Assembly (NCBI RefSeq): GCF_003610895.1
Contig: NZ_MCAS01000003.1
Span: 186,001-250,000, forward strand
Length of the DNA: 64,000 bases
Direction of reading: 5' to 3'
Source: Paraburkholderia fungorum
Lineage (GTDB): Bacteria > Pseudomonadota > Gammaproteobacteria > Burkholderiales > Burkholderiaceae
Shown here: positions 35,290-45,294 of the stretch, in pieces
Position numbering within the stretch: the first letter of the stretch is position 1
How the letters are laid out: every line of letters starts with the position of its first letter
The notes under the pieces: generated by a model
Database searches by the model: none
What the model saw: only the letters and a program-made list of their open reading frames with translations
Told to the model about the DNA's origin: nothing
Translations under genes and position numbers: made by a program

Positions 35290-35444
35290 GTTGATATACC
35301 TATGTAGTTGTGGGGGGTACGACCAGAAATGAATGGATGCGTCTACGAGGACCGAATTCGATGATAAAGGGGGCTCCTTCCATGCGAAACGTACAGATCG
35401 TTGGACGCATCGTCCGGCGAATTGAACGATCATTGAAGGTACAG

Positions 35445-36221
35445 TTAGCCCAGCGATGTCGAAGCATTCTTCAAGGTATGTTGAATCTGCTTTGCTGTGC
35501 CTTGCAATTGCGTTGCCAAAGTGGCGATGCGCTGGCGGCTCATGCGTGAGTCGATCGCTGCAACACTGATGGCCGCGATCGGGTTTCCCAGTGCGTCACG
35601 GATATGAACTCCAACTGCAGATGTTCCAAGCGTCACCCGGTTGCGTACATGCGCGTATCCGTTGCGCTGGCAGTCGGCGATCGATGCATACAAACCTGCT
35701 TCGGTCAACTTTCCTTGCACGAGAATATCGGGCGCAATGCTGCTTATCGTGTCTTCCCGTTCGTCGTCCGGTAGCGCCGCGAGTATTGCAAGGCCGCCTG
35801 CGCCGAGTCCGAGCGGGTGGCGACTGCCGGCTTCGAGCGTCAGAACGCGCACAGGAGAGGGGCCTTCTACACGTTCGATGCACACAGCTTCCATCCCGCT
35901 GCGAACGACCAGGTACGCGGTGTCGCCCACTTCATCGACGAATGTGCGCAGTAAGGCACGGGCGGGTTGCCAGATGTCGAATTGCGCGGCTGCGGCGATT
36001 CCGAGTTCGAACGCGAGCGACCCAAGCGCATAGCGCTTGCTACTTTCCAGTTGCTGCGCGAGCCGCTCGGATATCAGACGCTGCAGCAGACGATGGACAG
36101 TTGAATGGGGCATGTCCGTCAAACGCGCCAGGTCTGTTAACGCAAGGCCTCGACGTCCGGACGCGGCCAGCAGGCGCACAAGATGCAACGCGCGCTCTAC
36201 CGATCTCGAGGTGGCAACCAT
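35445..36221 (-). CDS. IclR-family transcriptional regulator
   Basis: This 258-residue protein has an N-terminal IclR winged helix (TSRSVERALHLVRLLA, then LTDLARLTDMPHSTVHRLLQRL) and the C-terminal effector domain (HPLGLGAGGLAILAALP and the final strand block AAISVAAIDSRMS). The ATG at 36221 has GGGGGAGAG upstream; a longer frame to 36455 is unlikely. It is divergent from the hydrolase/MFS/porin genes and probably controls them. IclR members next to such genes usually answer to an aromatic acid. Confidence 0.88.
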   Translation of the reverse strand: MVATSRSVERALHLVRLLAASGRRGLALTDLARLTDMPHSTVHRLLQRLISERLAQQLESSKRYALGSLAFELGIAAAAQFDIWQPARALLRTFVDEVGDTAYLVVRSGMEAVCIERVEGPSPVRVLTLEAGSRHPLGLGAGGLAILAALPDDEREDTISSIAPDILVQGKLTEAGLYASIADCQRNGYAHVRNRVTLGTSAVGVHIRDALGNPIAAISVAAIDSRMSRQRIATLATQLQGTAKQIQHTLKNASTSLG

Positions 36222-36587
36222 GTCTCTCCCCCAGTACTTCCTCAGTGCTTCTATAGCGCGGAAGTCTAGTGCCGGTTCGAGCGATTGAGAAGTGGCCGAA
36301 GGTACGGGTGAGTGGAGAGACCGATTTGAAACCCCATGGAATATGGTGTTTCGCGATTTCACATTGATGTCCATCTGGTGGAAATCATGAGTTGTCGCGT
36401 TTGAGGCCCAGCCATCGGGGCGCAGACGCGAGTTCGGGAAAGGTAAAAAGGACAATCGGAGCAGTCGCGGGACATTCGGGTAAGCGTTCGACGGACCACG
36501 TCCCGTACGATGGACTCGACTTCTCGTTCAACGGTCCCAGCAACGGCTGTCGCACCTGGTTTCCAAGATATATATAAGGATTTCGAA
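36222..36587. promoter_or_regulatory. Divergent control region of IclR and hydrolase genes
   Basis: About 365 bases without a gene. A possible IclR site is the spaced inverted repeat GATTTC (36355-36360) and GAAATC (36381-36386). The hydrolase ribosome site AAGGATT lies near 36577. Promoter boxes are not clear enough to name. Confidence 0.4.
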
Positions 36588-37748
36588 ATGTTTAAATACT
36601 TTCCCGATAACTACATGTGGTCCCTCGCGGTAATGCGCTGTCTTGCCAGCGGCGGTCACTTCGGTGAGATTCACTGGGCGCTGCAAGATCTGCAGGACGC
36701 AGCCAACGTTGCCCCGCAAGGCGACAACGAAGCGTGGCATGCCGCATGGAAAAAGCTTGCGATTCAAGTGGAAGAGATCGGCCGTACCGCGCTGGAATCG
36801 GGTAAGAAACAGACCGCCGCGTCAGCGCTGATGCGTGCTACGCACTATTGGCAATGGGCGGAAGCCTTTGTCGATCCGGACGATGACCGTGCTGCGAAGT
36901 CGTACGAGCGTCACCTGACCTGCTTCCGCGATTCAGGCAGTTTGCTGCCGAATCCGATCGAAGTGGTCGAAGTTCCGTTTGGAGACACCAGCCTCTCAGC
37001 TTACTTCGTCAAGGCCGAGGGCGTGTCCGGCCCGGCGCCGGCGGTGATCCTTTCCGACGGTCTGGACGGCACCAAAGAGGAAATGGTGTTGATGGCGCAG
37101 GCTTTGGCCGCGCGCGGTATTTCCTGCCTGGCCGTGGACAATCCTGGGCAGGGCGCGACGCTGCGGCTAAAGGGGCTTAAAGCGCGCCACGATTCAGAGG
37201 TGGCCGCCGGTGCTTCGTACGACTACCTCGCGAGCCGCAGCGACGTCGTCGATGCAAAGCGGGTCGGTTTGATTGCGGCGAGCATGGGCGGATATTACGC
37301 CCCGCGTGCGGTTGCTTTCGAGAAGCGTGTCAAGGCATGCGTTGCGTGGGGCGCGATCTATGACTATCACGCTGTCTGGCTGCGCCGACTCAATCTGCAA
37401 CCGGGCGCCAAGGCAACGGTCGACTATCGCGCCGCGCTGGGAACGACCGGCAAGCACCTGCTGAATATTATCGGCGCAACGGATTTCGATCAGGCTCTGC
37501 AGAAGTTCGAATCGTTCACCCTGAAGGGTGTGGCACACAATATCTCGTGCGATATCCTGCTCGTGCACGGCGAGGACGACAAGCAAACACCATTGTCGGA
37601 TGCGCAAAAACTCTATGATGAAATCGGGTCGAAGAACAAGGCGCTGCGGGTGTTTACGCGTGCTGAAGGCGGTGCGGCGCACGTCCAGCTGGATCGGCAG
37701 GAGCCGGCGGTGAGCCTGATTGCGGACTGGATGGTGGATCACCTCTGA
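36588..37748 (+). CDS. Alpha/beta hydrolase with N-terminal helical domain (pseudooxynicotine hydrolase/FrsA-like)
   Basis: This 386-residue protein has a helical N-terminal part (about 1-125) and an alpha/beta hydrolase core. The nucleophile Ser232 is in GLIAASMGGYYAPRA, the Asp in LLVHGEDDKQTP and the His in GGAAHVQLDR. The architecture recalls 2,6-dihydroxypseudooxynicotine hydrolase and related C-C bond hydrolases, which split diketone side chains of aromatic or heteroaromatic compounds. AAGGATT precedes ATG 36588. It opens the IclR-controlled gene group. The substrate is unknown; esterase activity is an alternative. Confidence 0.8.
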   Translation: MFKYFPDNYMWSLAVMRCLASGGHFGEIHWALQDLQDAANVAPQGDNEAWHAAWKKLAIQVEEIGRTALESGKKQTAASALMRATHYWQWAEAFVDPDDDRAAKSYERHLTCFRDSGSLLPNPIEVVEVPFGDTSLSAYFVKAEGVSGPAPAVILSDGLDGTKEEMVLMAQALAARGISCLAVDNPGQGATLRLKGLKARHDSEVAAGASYDYLASRSDVVDAKRVGLIAASMGGYYAPRAVAFEKRVKACVAWGAIYDYHAVWLRRLNLQPGAKATVDYRAALGTTGKHLLNIIGATDFDQALQKFESFTLKGVAHNISCDILLVHGEDDKQTPLSDAQKLYDEIGSKNKALRVFTRAEGGAAHVQLDRQEPAVSLIADWMVDHL

Positions 37749-37850
37749 TTCCCGAGGTGCCGTGAGGTTCGTCCCGGCGGTCTTGCCTTCCGGCGCTAGT
37801 CGGCAGTGCGGGGCCGTCGGGTCACGCGATCAGAATCGAGGGATTGAGCA

Positions 37851-39233
37851 TTGAACTACGAATCCGAACAAGCCGCAGCTTTGGCGAGCACGGAAGGTGT
37901 GAATGTCGTCAAGCTGATCGAAGAGAGCCCGCTGGGCGCCTTCCAGATCCGGGTCTTCGGTCTTTGTGCGTTGGTGGCGTTGATTGATGGTTTTGATAGC
38001 CAGCTACTCGGGCCGGCCGCGCGCTCGATTGCTCAATCGCTCGATCTTCGGGTAGCCGATTTTGGCTCCATATTCAGTGCCTCACAGGTCGGGTTTTTCA
38101 TCGGAGCGCTGGTTTTTGGGCCTGCCGCCGACCGCTGGGGGCGCCGCCGGCTGCTTATCGCGACAACGTCGGTGTTTGCGATTTTTACACTGTTCACGGC
38201 ACTGGCCCATTCGTTTGGCTCGCTCCTGCTGTACCGGTTTATTGTTGGCCTGGCATTGGGCGGTGCTTCGCCGAGTTTCATCGGCCTCGCGGCAGAGTAT
38301 TTACCGCTGCAACGGCGCACTCAATTCGTCACGATACTGTGGGCCGCTGTACCGCTCGGCGGCATGCTGGGTTCGGCCGCAAGTACGGCGCTGATTCAGA
38401 CCGCGGGCTGGCAGGCGTCGTTTTACATCGGCGGCATTGTCCCGCTTCTTGTTGCGCTGCTGCTGATTTTCTTCCTGCCCGAATCGATCAGCTTTCTTGT
38501 AACGCAAGGTGCTTCGCCTGCGAGAGTGCGCGCCATTGTCGAGAAATTGACGCGCGCTGCGATAAAGCATGAAGATCGATTCATCGTCGACACACCGGAA
38601 GCACAGGGTGCTTCGCTGAAAGAGCTTTTCGCGCGCGGGCGTGCGGTACCGACGCTGTATTTGTGGGCGTTGTGCTTCATGGCATGGATGGCGCTGATCG
38701 TGGTTTCGTTCTGGACCCCTACGCTGATTCAGAACGTTGGCTTCTCGGCGTCCGCGGCAGCCGCTACCTTGCTGTTCAATAATATTGGCGCCGTTGTCGG
38801 CACGGTATTGATCGGATCGCTGATGCACCGCTTCGGTCACTTTAGAGTTCTGATCCTGAGTTTCTTTGCATCGGCCTGGGCAGTCGGCGCGCTCGGCGTG
38901 TTCACCGCCGTTTTCAGCCACGTGGCAATCAGTTCGACGCTCGCGGGATTTTTCCTGTCGGCGAGTTGCGCGGGCCTGATTGCAATCGCCGCGGGTTCAT
39001 ACCCAGTGTCGATTCGATCGACGGGTATTGGCTGGGCAATCGGCGTAGGTCGAATTGGCTCGATTGTCGGCCCGTTGCTTGCTGGGCACCTGCTCTCGCT
39101 CGACTGGAGCGTTCGCGACATCTATCTCGCGCTGAGTGTCCCGTGTCTGTGTGCTGCGGTTCTGGTGATACTCCTGCGGCACAGCGCAAGCAGCCGCGCC
39201 AGATCAGGCCGTGACGCGTTCTCTGTCGGTTGA
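37851..39233 (+). CDS. MFS transporter, aromatic acid:H+ symporter type
   Basis: This 460-residue protein has twelve predicted membrane helices and the AAHS marks: the DGFDSQLLGPAARSIA segment in helix 1 and the GPAADRWGRRRLL loop between helices 2 and 3. Relatives PcaK and BenK import aromatic acids. The start is probably TTG 37851, with GAGGGA seven bases upstream; no in-frame ATG is near. It stands between the hydrolase and porin genes, so inner and outer membrane uptake are encoded together. Confidence 0.88.
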   Translation: MNYESEQAAALASTEGVNVVKLIEESPLGAFQIRVFGLCALVALIDGFDSQLLGPAARSIAQSLDLRVADFGSIFSASQVGFFIGALVFGPAADRWGRRRLLIATTSVFAIFTLFTALAHSFGSLLLYRFIVGLALGGASPSFIGLAAEYLPLQRRTQFVTILWAAVPLGGMLGSAASTALIQTAGWQASFYIGGIVPLLVALLLIFFLPESISFLVTQGASPARVRAIVEKLTRAAIKHEDRFIVDTPEAQGASLKELFARGRAVPTLYLWALCFMAWMALIVVSFWTPTLIQNVGFSASAAAATLLFNNIGAVVGTVLIGSLMHRFGHFRVLILSFFASAWAVGALGVFTAVFSHVAISSTLAGFFLSASCAGLIAIAAGSYPVSIRSTGIGWAIGVGRIGSIVGPLLAGHLLSLDWSVRDIYLALSVPCLCAAVLVILLRHSASSRARSGRDAFSVG

Positions 39234-39605
39234 CGATGGCGAATTCACCTGCGGATTGGCCGCACGTCAGGTGCATGTTTTGCCGCACTGGGCACTGAGT
39301 CACGTGAGCTGTTTTCTGAAGGCCATCCGCTGCACTTCACATCGCTTTTCCAGCTTGCGTAATGCGTCTCTCGGGCGAAGCAGGCGGGCATTTCACGTCA
39401 TGTACTGGTGCAGTTTTGTCAGACAAAGACATTTCGATTGGCAATCGGACCAGATGGTAACTTTCCAGACAATCGGGCTAATGGTGTTTTATTCGCTAGC
39501 GTACCTTTGAATCGTAGCAAACAGACGGAACGCTATCGGCAGGATGAATTTCAGCGTTCCGACGTCAACGACGAAAGTAAAACCAAAAGCATATCGGAGA
39601 TCAAG
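39234..39605. other. Intergenic region before the porin gene
   Basis: About 370 bases between the MFS and porin genes, long enough for a separate promoter. It becomes AT-richer after 39400. CGGAGATC (39594-39601) is the porin ribosome site. No hairpin or operator stands out. Confidence 0.5.
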
Positions 39606-40670
39606 ATGAGGAAGTGTCTGCTAGCATCGGCAGTCCTGGTTCCATTGATCGGGACGGCAAATGCGCAGTCGAGCGTAACGCTCGCGGGCATTATCGATGG
39701 AGGGATCGGGTTTCGGACCGGCGCGAGCGCCAACAATAGCACCCAATGGGCTTTCCAGTCAGGTGCCGTGCAAACCAGTCAGATCGTGTTCAGTGGTACA
39801 GAAGATCTGGGCGCCGGCTATTCAGCGTACTTCTACCTTGCTTCCGGTTTCCTGCTCGGCAATGGGGCATACACCAATGCCCGTCTTCCTGCCTCCGCGG
39901 GAACATACATGTTCGATCGCGGCGCGTGGGTCGGTCTTAGAGGTAGCTTCGGATCCGTGCAGCTGGGCCGCAGTTTTACACCTCTCGCCGATGTGCTGTA
40001 TCGATCGGACGCGAGCGGCTATGCGAATTTCGCGTCGCTCTCCAACACGATCTACCAGAATCTGACAGGGATAACCGGCGCGCAGTACACGTGGAGCAAC
40101 AATGCGATCAAGTACATCTCGCCGACATTCGGCGGTCTGAGCGCTGAATTGATGCAAAGTCTCGGTGGCGTGGCCGGCGATTTCGCGGCCGGACGCGTGA
40201 GATCGGCGGCGATTTTCTACACGTATGGTCCCTTTGCATTGAACGGAGCGTACCTCGACGCCAACGATCCGGGAGGCACCAGCGATGACAAGCTGGTGGC
40301 ACGATCCTTTACGGTGGGTGCGGTGTACACGGGCGATCATTTCAAGGTCAGCCTCAATGCCGCGAATTTCAAGAACCCCGTGCTCGATACGAATCAGACG
40401 TTCTATTCGCTTGGGGGCACCTACCACCTCTCTCCAGTGAACGATATCGTCGCGGACTATACCTTTCTCGCGGACAAGGTTGCGGCTAGAGACGGCAGCT
40501 ATTTCAAACTCGGCATACATCACTACCTGTCGAAGCTGACGGATCTGTACGCTGAAGGCGGCATCGCACGCAACCATTCGAAAGGTCAGGTCGGTATCGC
40601 AAGCGTGTTTCCTTCCAGTCCGGGTATCAATCAGACTGGGTTGATGATTGGCGTGCGGCACTTCTTTTAA
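39606..40670 (+). CDS. Outer membrane porin (Gram-negative OmpC/Omp32 type)
   Basis: This 354-residue trimeric-type porin has a Sec signal peptide (cleavage at TANAQS), the first strand [14 protein letters not shown], the constriction-loop region and a C-terminal strand ending in Phe (MIGVRHFF), which is the BAM insertion signal. It is of the 16-strand beta-proteobacterial kind. It probably brings the substrate of this locus through the outer membrane. ATG 39606 has a ribosome site and gives the signal peptide; a longer open frame does not. Confidence 0.93.
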   Translation: MRKCLLASAVLVPLIGTANAQSSVTLAGIIDGGIGFRTGASANNSTQWAFQSGAVQTSQIVFSGTEDLGAGYSAYFYLASGFLLGNGAYTNARLPASAGTYMFDRGAWVGLRGSFGSVQLGRSFTPLADVLYRSDASGYANFASLSNTIYQNLTGITGAQYTWSNNAIKYISPTFGGLSAELMQSLGGVAGDFAAGRVRSAAIFYTYGPFALNGAYLDANDPGGTSDDKLVARSFTVGAVYTGDHFKVSLNAANFKNPVLDTNQTFYSLGGTYHLSPVNDIVADYTFLADKVAARDGSYFKLGIHHYLSKLTDLYAEGGIARNHSKGQVGIASVFPSSPGINQTGLMIGVRHFF

Positions 40671-40704
40671 CGCTGGACGGAATCGGCACGGGTGGGAGCG
40701 GCGG

Positions 40705-41199
40705 ATGAAATTGACCATCAATGGCGACGGGTATGAGGCTGATATTGAACCAGAAATGCCTTTGCTCTGGGCCATACGGGATGTAGTCGGACTAACTGGT
40801 ACGAAGTTCGGCTGCGGCATCGGCGCGTGCGGTGCGTGTTCAATTCATCTCGACGGCCAACTCGTGCGTTCCTGCATTCTTCCGGCATCAAGCGCCGAGG
40901 GCCGCAAGATCACTACGATCGAAGGGCTCTCGGGAAAAGGCGCCGAACTGCAGCGAGCATGGATCAGCATTCAGGTGCCGCAGTGCGGCTATTGTCAGAG
41001 TGGCATGCTGATGGCCGCCACCGACCTGTTGGCCCGTAACCCGCATCCTGACGATGCGGCGATCGACGCCGCAATGGCGAACATCTGCCGGTGCGGCACG
41101 TATGCCCGAATCAAGGCGGCGATCCATCTGGTGGCGAGCGGCAAGGACTCTGCCTCGGGCCACGAAAAAAGCGCCGTGAAAAAACGGGTCAAAGGATAA
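40705..41199 (+). CDS. IorA-like [2Fe-2S] subunit of molybdenum hydroxylase 1
   Basis: This 164-residue small subunit carries two [2Fe-2S] clusters: plant-ferredoxin type with Cys37, 42, 45 and 57, and helical type with Cys94, 97, 128 and 130. It passes electrons from the molybdenum centre to an acceptor. It lacks a signal and should be exported bound to the large subunit, which has a Tat signal. GGGAGCGGCGG precedes the ATG. It is followed after 3 bases by the large-subunit gene. Family members oxidise N-heterocycles (isoquinoline) or aldehydes. Confidence 0.9.
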   Translation: MKLTINGDGYEADIEPEMPLLWAIRDVVGLTGTKFGCGIGACGACSIHLDGQLVRSCILPASSAEGRKITTIEGLSGKGAELQRAWISIQVPQCGYCQSGMLMAATDLLARNPHPDDAAIDAAMANICRCGTYARIKAAIHLVASGKDSASGHEKSAVKKRVKG

Positions 41200-41202
41200 A
41201 GC

Positions 41203-43383
41203 ATGACGGTGAACCCTGAATCAGTCAGGCGGTCCCGTCGGCGCTTTCTCAAAGCCTCGGCCGCTGCAGTTCCGGGCCTCGTGCTCGGTTTCCACCTGCC
41301 CGCCGCGTTGGCTGGAAGAGCGGGCACGGCCGTTGCCGCGGACGGCGATCCGGTGGAAATCAATGCGTGGATTCGCATTGCCCCTGACGGCAATATTACC
41401 CTTGAGGTTGCCCGCGTCGAGATGGGGCAGGGTATTGCCACCGCATTGCCGATGCTGATCGCCGAAGAACTCGAGTGCGATTGGAAAGACGTGCGGATGG
41501 TGTTCGCCTCGCCGTCCGAGAACGTCGCGCGCAACAATGTATTCATGACGATGATTACGGGCGATAGCCGCAGCGTTCGCGATTCACAGCAATATCTGCG
41601 GCAGGCGGGCGCGAGCGCATGCGTCATGCTCAGGCAGGCTGCGGCGCAGCGCTGGCATGTCCCCCTTGAAGAATGTACCGCAAGCAGAAGCCGGGTGCTT
41701 CATGCAAAAAGTGGGCGCCATCTCGGCTATGGAGAACTGGCCGCGATGGCCGGCGCGCTGCCGGTTCCCAAAGATGTGAAGCTCAAGGATCAATCCACGT
41801 GGACCTTGCTGGGGAAGTCCCATCAGCGTCTCGATCTGCCGGCAAAAGTGAACGGTACGGCGCAGTTCGGCATGGACGTTCGCGTGCCGGGCATGCTCTA
41901 CGCCGCGGTTGTGCAGTGTCCTGTGTTCGGCGGGAAAGTGGTTTCGGTTGACAGCAGCGAGGTAGACGGCAAGCGGGGCATCGTGAAGGTGCTGAAGATC
42001 GATAATTTCGTGGCGGTGATCGGCGACAACTGGTGGCGGGCACAGCAGGCAACCAGGTCGCTGAAGATCACCTGGGATTTCGGCGGGCACGAGAAAACCG
42101 ACGACGCAAGTATTCGCGCGTTTCTTGAAGCGGGGTTTGCAGGTGATCTGAAACCCATGCGACAGGACGGGGACGCCACGGCCGTCTTCAGCAACGCGGC
42201 CAGAACGTTTGAAAGCGAATATTTCTCGCCGTTCCTCGCGCATACGACGATGGAGCCACAAAACTGCACCGCTCGCATCGATGGGGACAAGGTGGACTTA
42301 TGGGCGCCTTCCCAAGGTCCCGACATATCGCTTGGCATCGCTGCGGATATTGCCGGCGTACCGAAGGCGAACGTGACGGTTCACCGTCTTTATCTTGGCG
42401 GAGGATTCGGTCGGCGCGGAATCAGTCAGGACTACGTCCGGCTCTCCATGCTGATCGCGAAGCAGATGCCGGGCCGGGCCGTCAAAATGGTCTGGAGCCG
42501 GGAAGAGGACGTACAACACGACTTCTATCGGCCCGCGTCAATCGTTCGGCAACGTGTCGCGCTCGATGAAAACGGGCAGATGACGGCGTGGAAAATCGAC
42601 GTGGTGTCACCGTCAGTGCTCGGTGTTTTGCGGCCCGCGGCACTGAAAGACGGAGTTGACCTGATGCCGACCGATGGCTTTCGCGACATGCCTTACACGG
42701 TGTCGAATCTCGATGTCAGGTATGCGATGCGTAATACCGCGGTTCCAGTCGGTTTCTGGCGCGCCGTGTACCACTCGCAGAATCCGTTTGCGCGCGAATG
42801 TTTTATCGACGAGATCTGCGTGTCCACGCAGCAGGATCCGGTTGCCTATCGCCGAAAGTTACTCGCTGAACGCCCGAAACTCGTTGCTCTACTGGATGCC
42901 GTGGCAAACGCGTCGCGATGGAATATGCCGCGCGACACGGGGCGGGGTGCAGGCGTCGCTGTCAACGAAATGGATAACACTTTTGTAGCGGCCGCTGTCG
43001 AGGTCTCCGTGTCGCCGGACAAGACGGTGAAAGTGGAGCGCGCAATCGTTGCAATCGACTGTGGATATATCGTCAATCCGGATACGGTAATCGCGCAGAT
43101 CGAGTCTTGCGCGGTCTTTGGGATGAGTGCGGCGTTTCTCGGTGAAGTCAACATTCGGGACGGCAAAGTTGTGCAAAGCAACTTTGCGGACTGCCCCGTC
43201 ATGATGATGCACCACATGCCGCCTGTCGAATCGCTCCTGATGCCGTCTGGCGGTTTCTGGGGTGGTGTCGGCGAACCGCCGCTGTCCGTACTGATTCCTG
43301 CGCTAGTTAACGCAATAGGTGCTGCCACGGGCGAGCGGATACATTCGCTGCCGCTGGCGAAGCACGGATATGTGCTCGCCTGA
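41203..43383 (+). CDS. IorB-like molybdopterin subunit 1, Tat-exported
   Basis: This 726-residue protein is the large subunit of an IorAB-type molybdenum hydroxylase. The Tat signal SRRRFLKASAAAVPG is at the N-terminus. Cofactor regions include RVEMGQGIATALPM, the GGGFGRRG loop and the active-site Glu691 in GGVGEPPLS. The enzyme hydroxylates an N-heteroaromatic ring or oxidises an aldehyde, using water as oxygen source, and should be periplasmic. XdhC at 33.8 kb probably matures it. It has a homologue at 50656-52899. The substrate is not evident. Confidence 0.9.
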   Translation: MTVNPESVRRSRRRFLKASAAAVPGLVLGFHLPAALAGRAGTAVAADGDPVEINAWIRIAPDGNITLEVARVEMGQGIATALPMLIAEELECDWKDVRMVFASPSENVARNNVFMTMITGDSRSVRDSQQYLRQAGASACVMLRQAAAQRWHVPLEECTASRSRVLHAKSGRHLGYGELAAMAGALPVPKDVKLKDQSTWTLLGKSHQRLDLPAKVNGTAQFGMDVRVPGMLYAAVVQCPVFGGKVVSVDSSEVDGKRGIVKVLKIDNFVAVIGDNWWRAQQATRSLKITWDFGGHEKTDDASIRAFLEAGFAGDLKPMRQDGDATAVFSNAARTFESEYFSPFLAHTTMEPQNCTARIDGDKVDLWAPSQGPDISLGIAADIAGVPKANVTVHRLYLGGGFGRRGISQDYVRLSMLIAKQMPGRAVKMVWSREEDVQHDFYRPASIVRQRVALDENGQMTAWKIDVVSPSVLGVLRPAALKDGVDLMPTDGFRDMPYTVSNLDVRYAMRNTAVPVGFWRAVYHSQNPFARECFIDEICVSTQQDPVAYRRKLLAERPKLVALLDAVANASRWNMPRDTGRGAGVAVNEMDNTFVAAAVEVSVSPDKTVKVERAIVAIDCGYIVNPDTVIAQIESCAVFGMSAAFLGEVNIRDGKVVQSNFADCPVMMMHHMPPVESLLMPSGGFWGGVGEPPLSVLIPALVNAIGAATGERIHSLPLAKHGYVLA

Positions 43384-43574
43384 CGGTTTCGAATTGCTGT
43401 ACGAATTGCTTTGCAATCACGCTACTTCACGTCGTCGGATTGCGACTGCCAAACAATTCGCTTTCGAGCTGCAATACGCTTAAAAAAGCGGACTCTGGGG
43501 TAAAGATTTGAGAGATCGCTGGTCTACGATGCATGTATCAGCTTAATTTCGGACAACCCTCTGGAGACAACGCA

Positions 43575-44048
43575 ATGACCGACACGAATCACGCGGAGGC
43601 GCAACAAGTGCTGACCCGGTCGACTATTTCTTATGCACAGGCAAGCAAGGTCATTGAGGCCACGATCGCCTTCGCACAAACCAGAAACCTGCAACTGAGC
43701 ATCGTTGTGCTCGATACCGGTGGCCACGTGGTGTCGTCAGCGCGAATGGATGGCGCGGGTTTCGTGACCATCGAAGTCGCGCGTGGCAAAGCCTTCGCGG
43801 TTGTCGCCACGGGTGGCACGCCAGGTGATGTTCTTGCAAAGCGCTACGAGGAAAACCCGATGGTGTGGGGTAACGTCGCGTCGCTGGGCTATGGCGCACC
43901 GCTACTGCCCGCACGCGGCAGCCTGCCGATCTTTTTGAATGGCAGCCTCATAGGCGCGATTGCCGCGAGCGGGGCGCCGTCGGAACTGGACGAGCAGGCC
44001 GTTCGTGCGGGTATTGCCGCGATCGGCGCAAAGGACGCATTGCAATGA
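43575..44048 (+). CDS. GlcG/HbpS-family protein
   Basis: This 157-residue protein has the GlcG/HbpS domain: SYAQASKVIEATIAFAQ, the LSIVVLDTGGHVVSSARMDGA strand-turn and the C-terminal GAIAASGAPSELDEQAVRAGI. Some members bind heme, others cobalamin or are needed by dehydrogenases; the role is often unknown. It has no signal peptide. CTGGAGAC precedes the ATG. It overlaps the formamidase-family gene by four bases, so the two are translated together. It could assist cofactor handling for the neighbouring redox enzymes. Confidence 0.82.
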   Translation: MTDTNHAEAQQVLTRSTISYAQASKVIEATIAFAQTRNLQLSIVVLDTGGHVVSSARMDGAGFVTIEVARGKAFAVVATGGTPGDVLAKRYEENPMVWGNVASLGYGAPLLPARGSLPIFLNGSLIGAIAASGAPSELDEQAVRAGIAAIGAKDALQ

Positions 44049-45235
44049 CGCGCACAGGTCTTGCTCATATTGACAAGGTGCTTTCGCAGAGCCGGCGTAG
44101 AGCGATGAAGCTCGGCGGCTCGCTCGGTCTTCTCGGTGTGACCATGCCGTTCGCCGTTGAGGCCGTCGCGGCGCAAGTGGGCGGCAATGTCCCGCCGGGC
44201 CGGGAGCACATTGTCGAGTCGAATGAACGGACAGTTCGGGTTGGCGTGGTCGATCCAAAAGCCGACGCCGTCGTGACGATCGAATCGGGTGACGTGGTCC
44301 GTTACGTGAATACCTGGATCAACTGGGGCAACGAAGCGAAATACGGCATGAGCTTCGCCGAGCGCGAGCCGATACGGCGCAAGTATCCTCAGGGACCGTA
44401 CTCGCTGGTGGGTCCGGTGGCGATCAAAGGGGCACAACCGGGTGATCTGGTCGAATGCCGGATGATCAAACTCCGGCCGATCGGGTGGGGTTGGAACTCG
44501 GCTCCGCGCGGCGTCGGCGCATTGCCCAAAGACTTCGATAAACCGTATTTGAAGTACTTTCGTTTCGACGAGGAGCGGCGATATGCCGACTTCGCGCCTG
44601 GAATCCGTATTCCCCTGAAACCGATTCAGGGTTTTATGGCAACGGCGCCCGCGTCAGACGAAACGAAAAGCGCGATTCTCACCGGGCCCAATGGCGGCAA
44701 CATCGCGCTGAGTGAACTCGTGGCGGGAACCTCACTGTTTCTCCCGGTTTCAAGGGATGGCGCAATGGTATGGACCGGCAACTCGCACGCCGCACAAGGC
44801 GACGGGCAAGTCGATCAGACCACGATCGAAACCGCCATGGAAGACCTGCGTATTCAGTACATCTTGCATAAGGGTGCATCCCTGCCGGGGCCGATGGCCG
44901 AAACGCCAACGCACTGGATCGGTCTTGGCTTTGGCGACACGATTGCCGACGCACTTAAATCAGGGTTGCGAGAGCAGATCAAATGGCTCGCTGCAAGCGC
45001 TGGAATAACCGACGCCGAAGCCTACGCGATATACAGCATGGCCGGCAGCTTCCGCGTTACCCAGTATGCCGATCAGGTCGCAAGCGCGTATAGCGTTATT
45101 CCCGCAAAGGCAGTTCACGGCATGCTGCCGAAGGCCATTTTCACGCCCGCGATGCGCGACCAGATTGCAGAGCGCACTCGTGCAGGAGTACGCACGGGCG
45201 GTGGGCAAGCTGCCGCTGCCGCCAGCGCAACCTGA
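44045..45235 (+). CDS. Acetamidase/formamidase-family protein, Tat-exported
   Basis: This 396-residue protein is of the FmdA/AmdA family, Zn-dependent amidases that release ammonia from formamide or acetamide. Family blocks are GAQPGDLVECRMIKLRP, the VWTGNSHAAQGDGQVDQTTIE segment with its metal and active-site residues, and the final A-Y-S-V-I-P region. It differs from the classic cytoplasmic enzymes by an N-terminal twin-arginine signal (SRRRAMKLGGSLGLLG), so it should be periplasmic. A ring-opening product with an amide or formamide group would be a fitting substrate. It overlaps the GlcG-like gene by four bases. Confidence 0.83.
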   Translation: MTRTGLAHIDKVLSQSRRRAMKLGGSLGLLGVTMPFAVEAVAAQVGGNVPPGREHIVESNERTVRVGVVDPKADAVVTIESGDVVRYVNTWINWGNEAKYGMSFAEREPIRRKYPQGPYSLVGPVAIKGAQPGDLVECRMIKLRPIGWGWNSAPRGVGALPKDFDKPYLKYFRFDEERRYADFAPGIRIPLKPIQGFMATAPASDETKSAILTGPNGGNIALSELVAGTSLFLPVSRDGAMVWTGNSHAAQGDGQVDQTTIETAMEDLRIQYILHKGASLPGPMAETPTHWIGLGFGDTIADALKSGLREQIKWLAASAGITDAEAYAIYSMAGSFRVTQYADQVASAYSVIPAKAVHGMLPKAIFTPAMRDQIAERTRAGVRTGGGQAAAAASAT

Positions 45236-45294
45236 AGATATTCTCGAACCCAGGTTGTCTTCGATTTCAACACAAGTAAATAGAGGAACGTACC

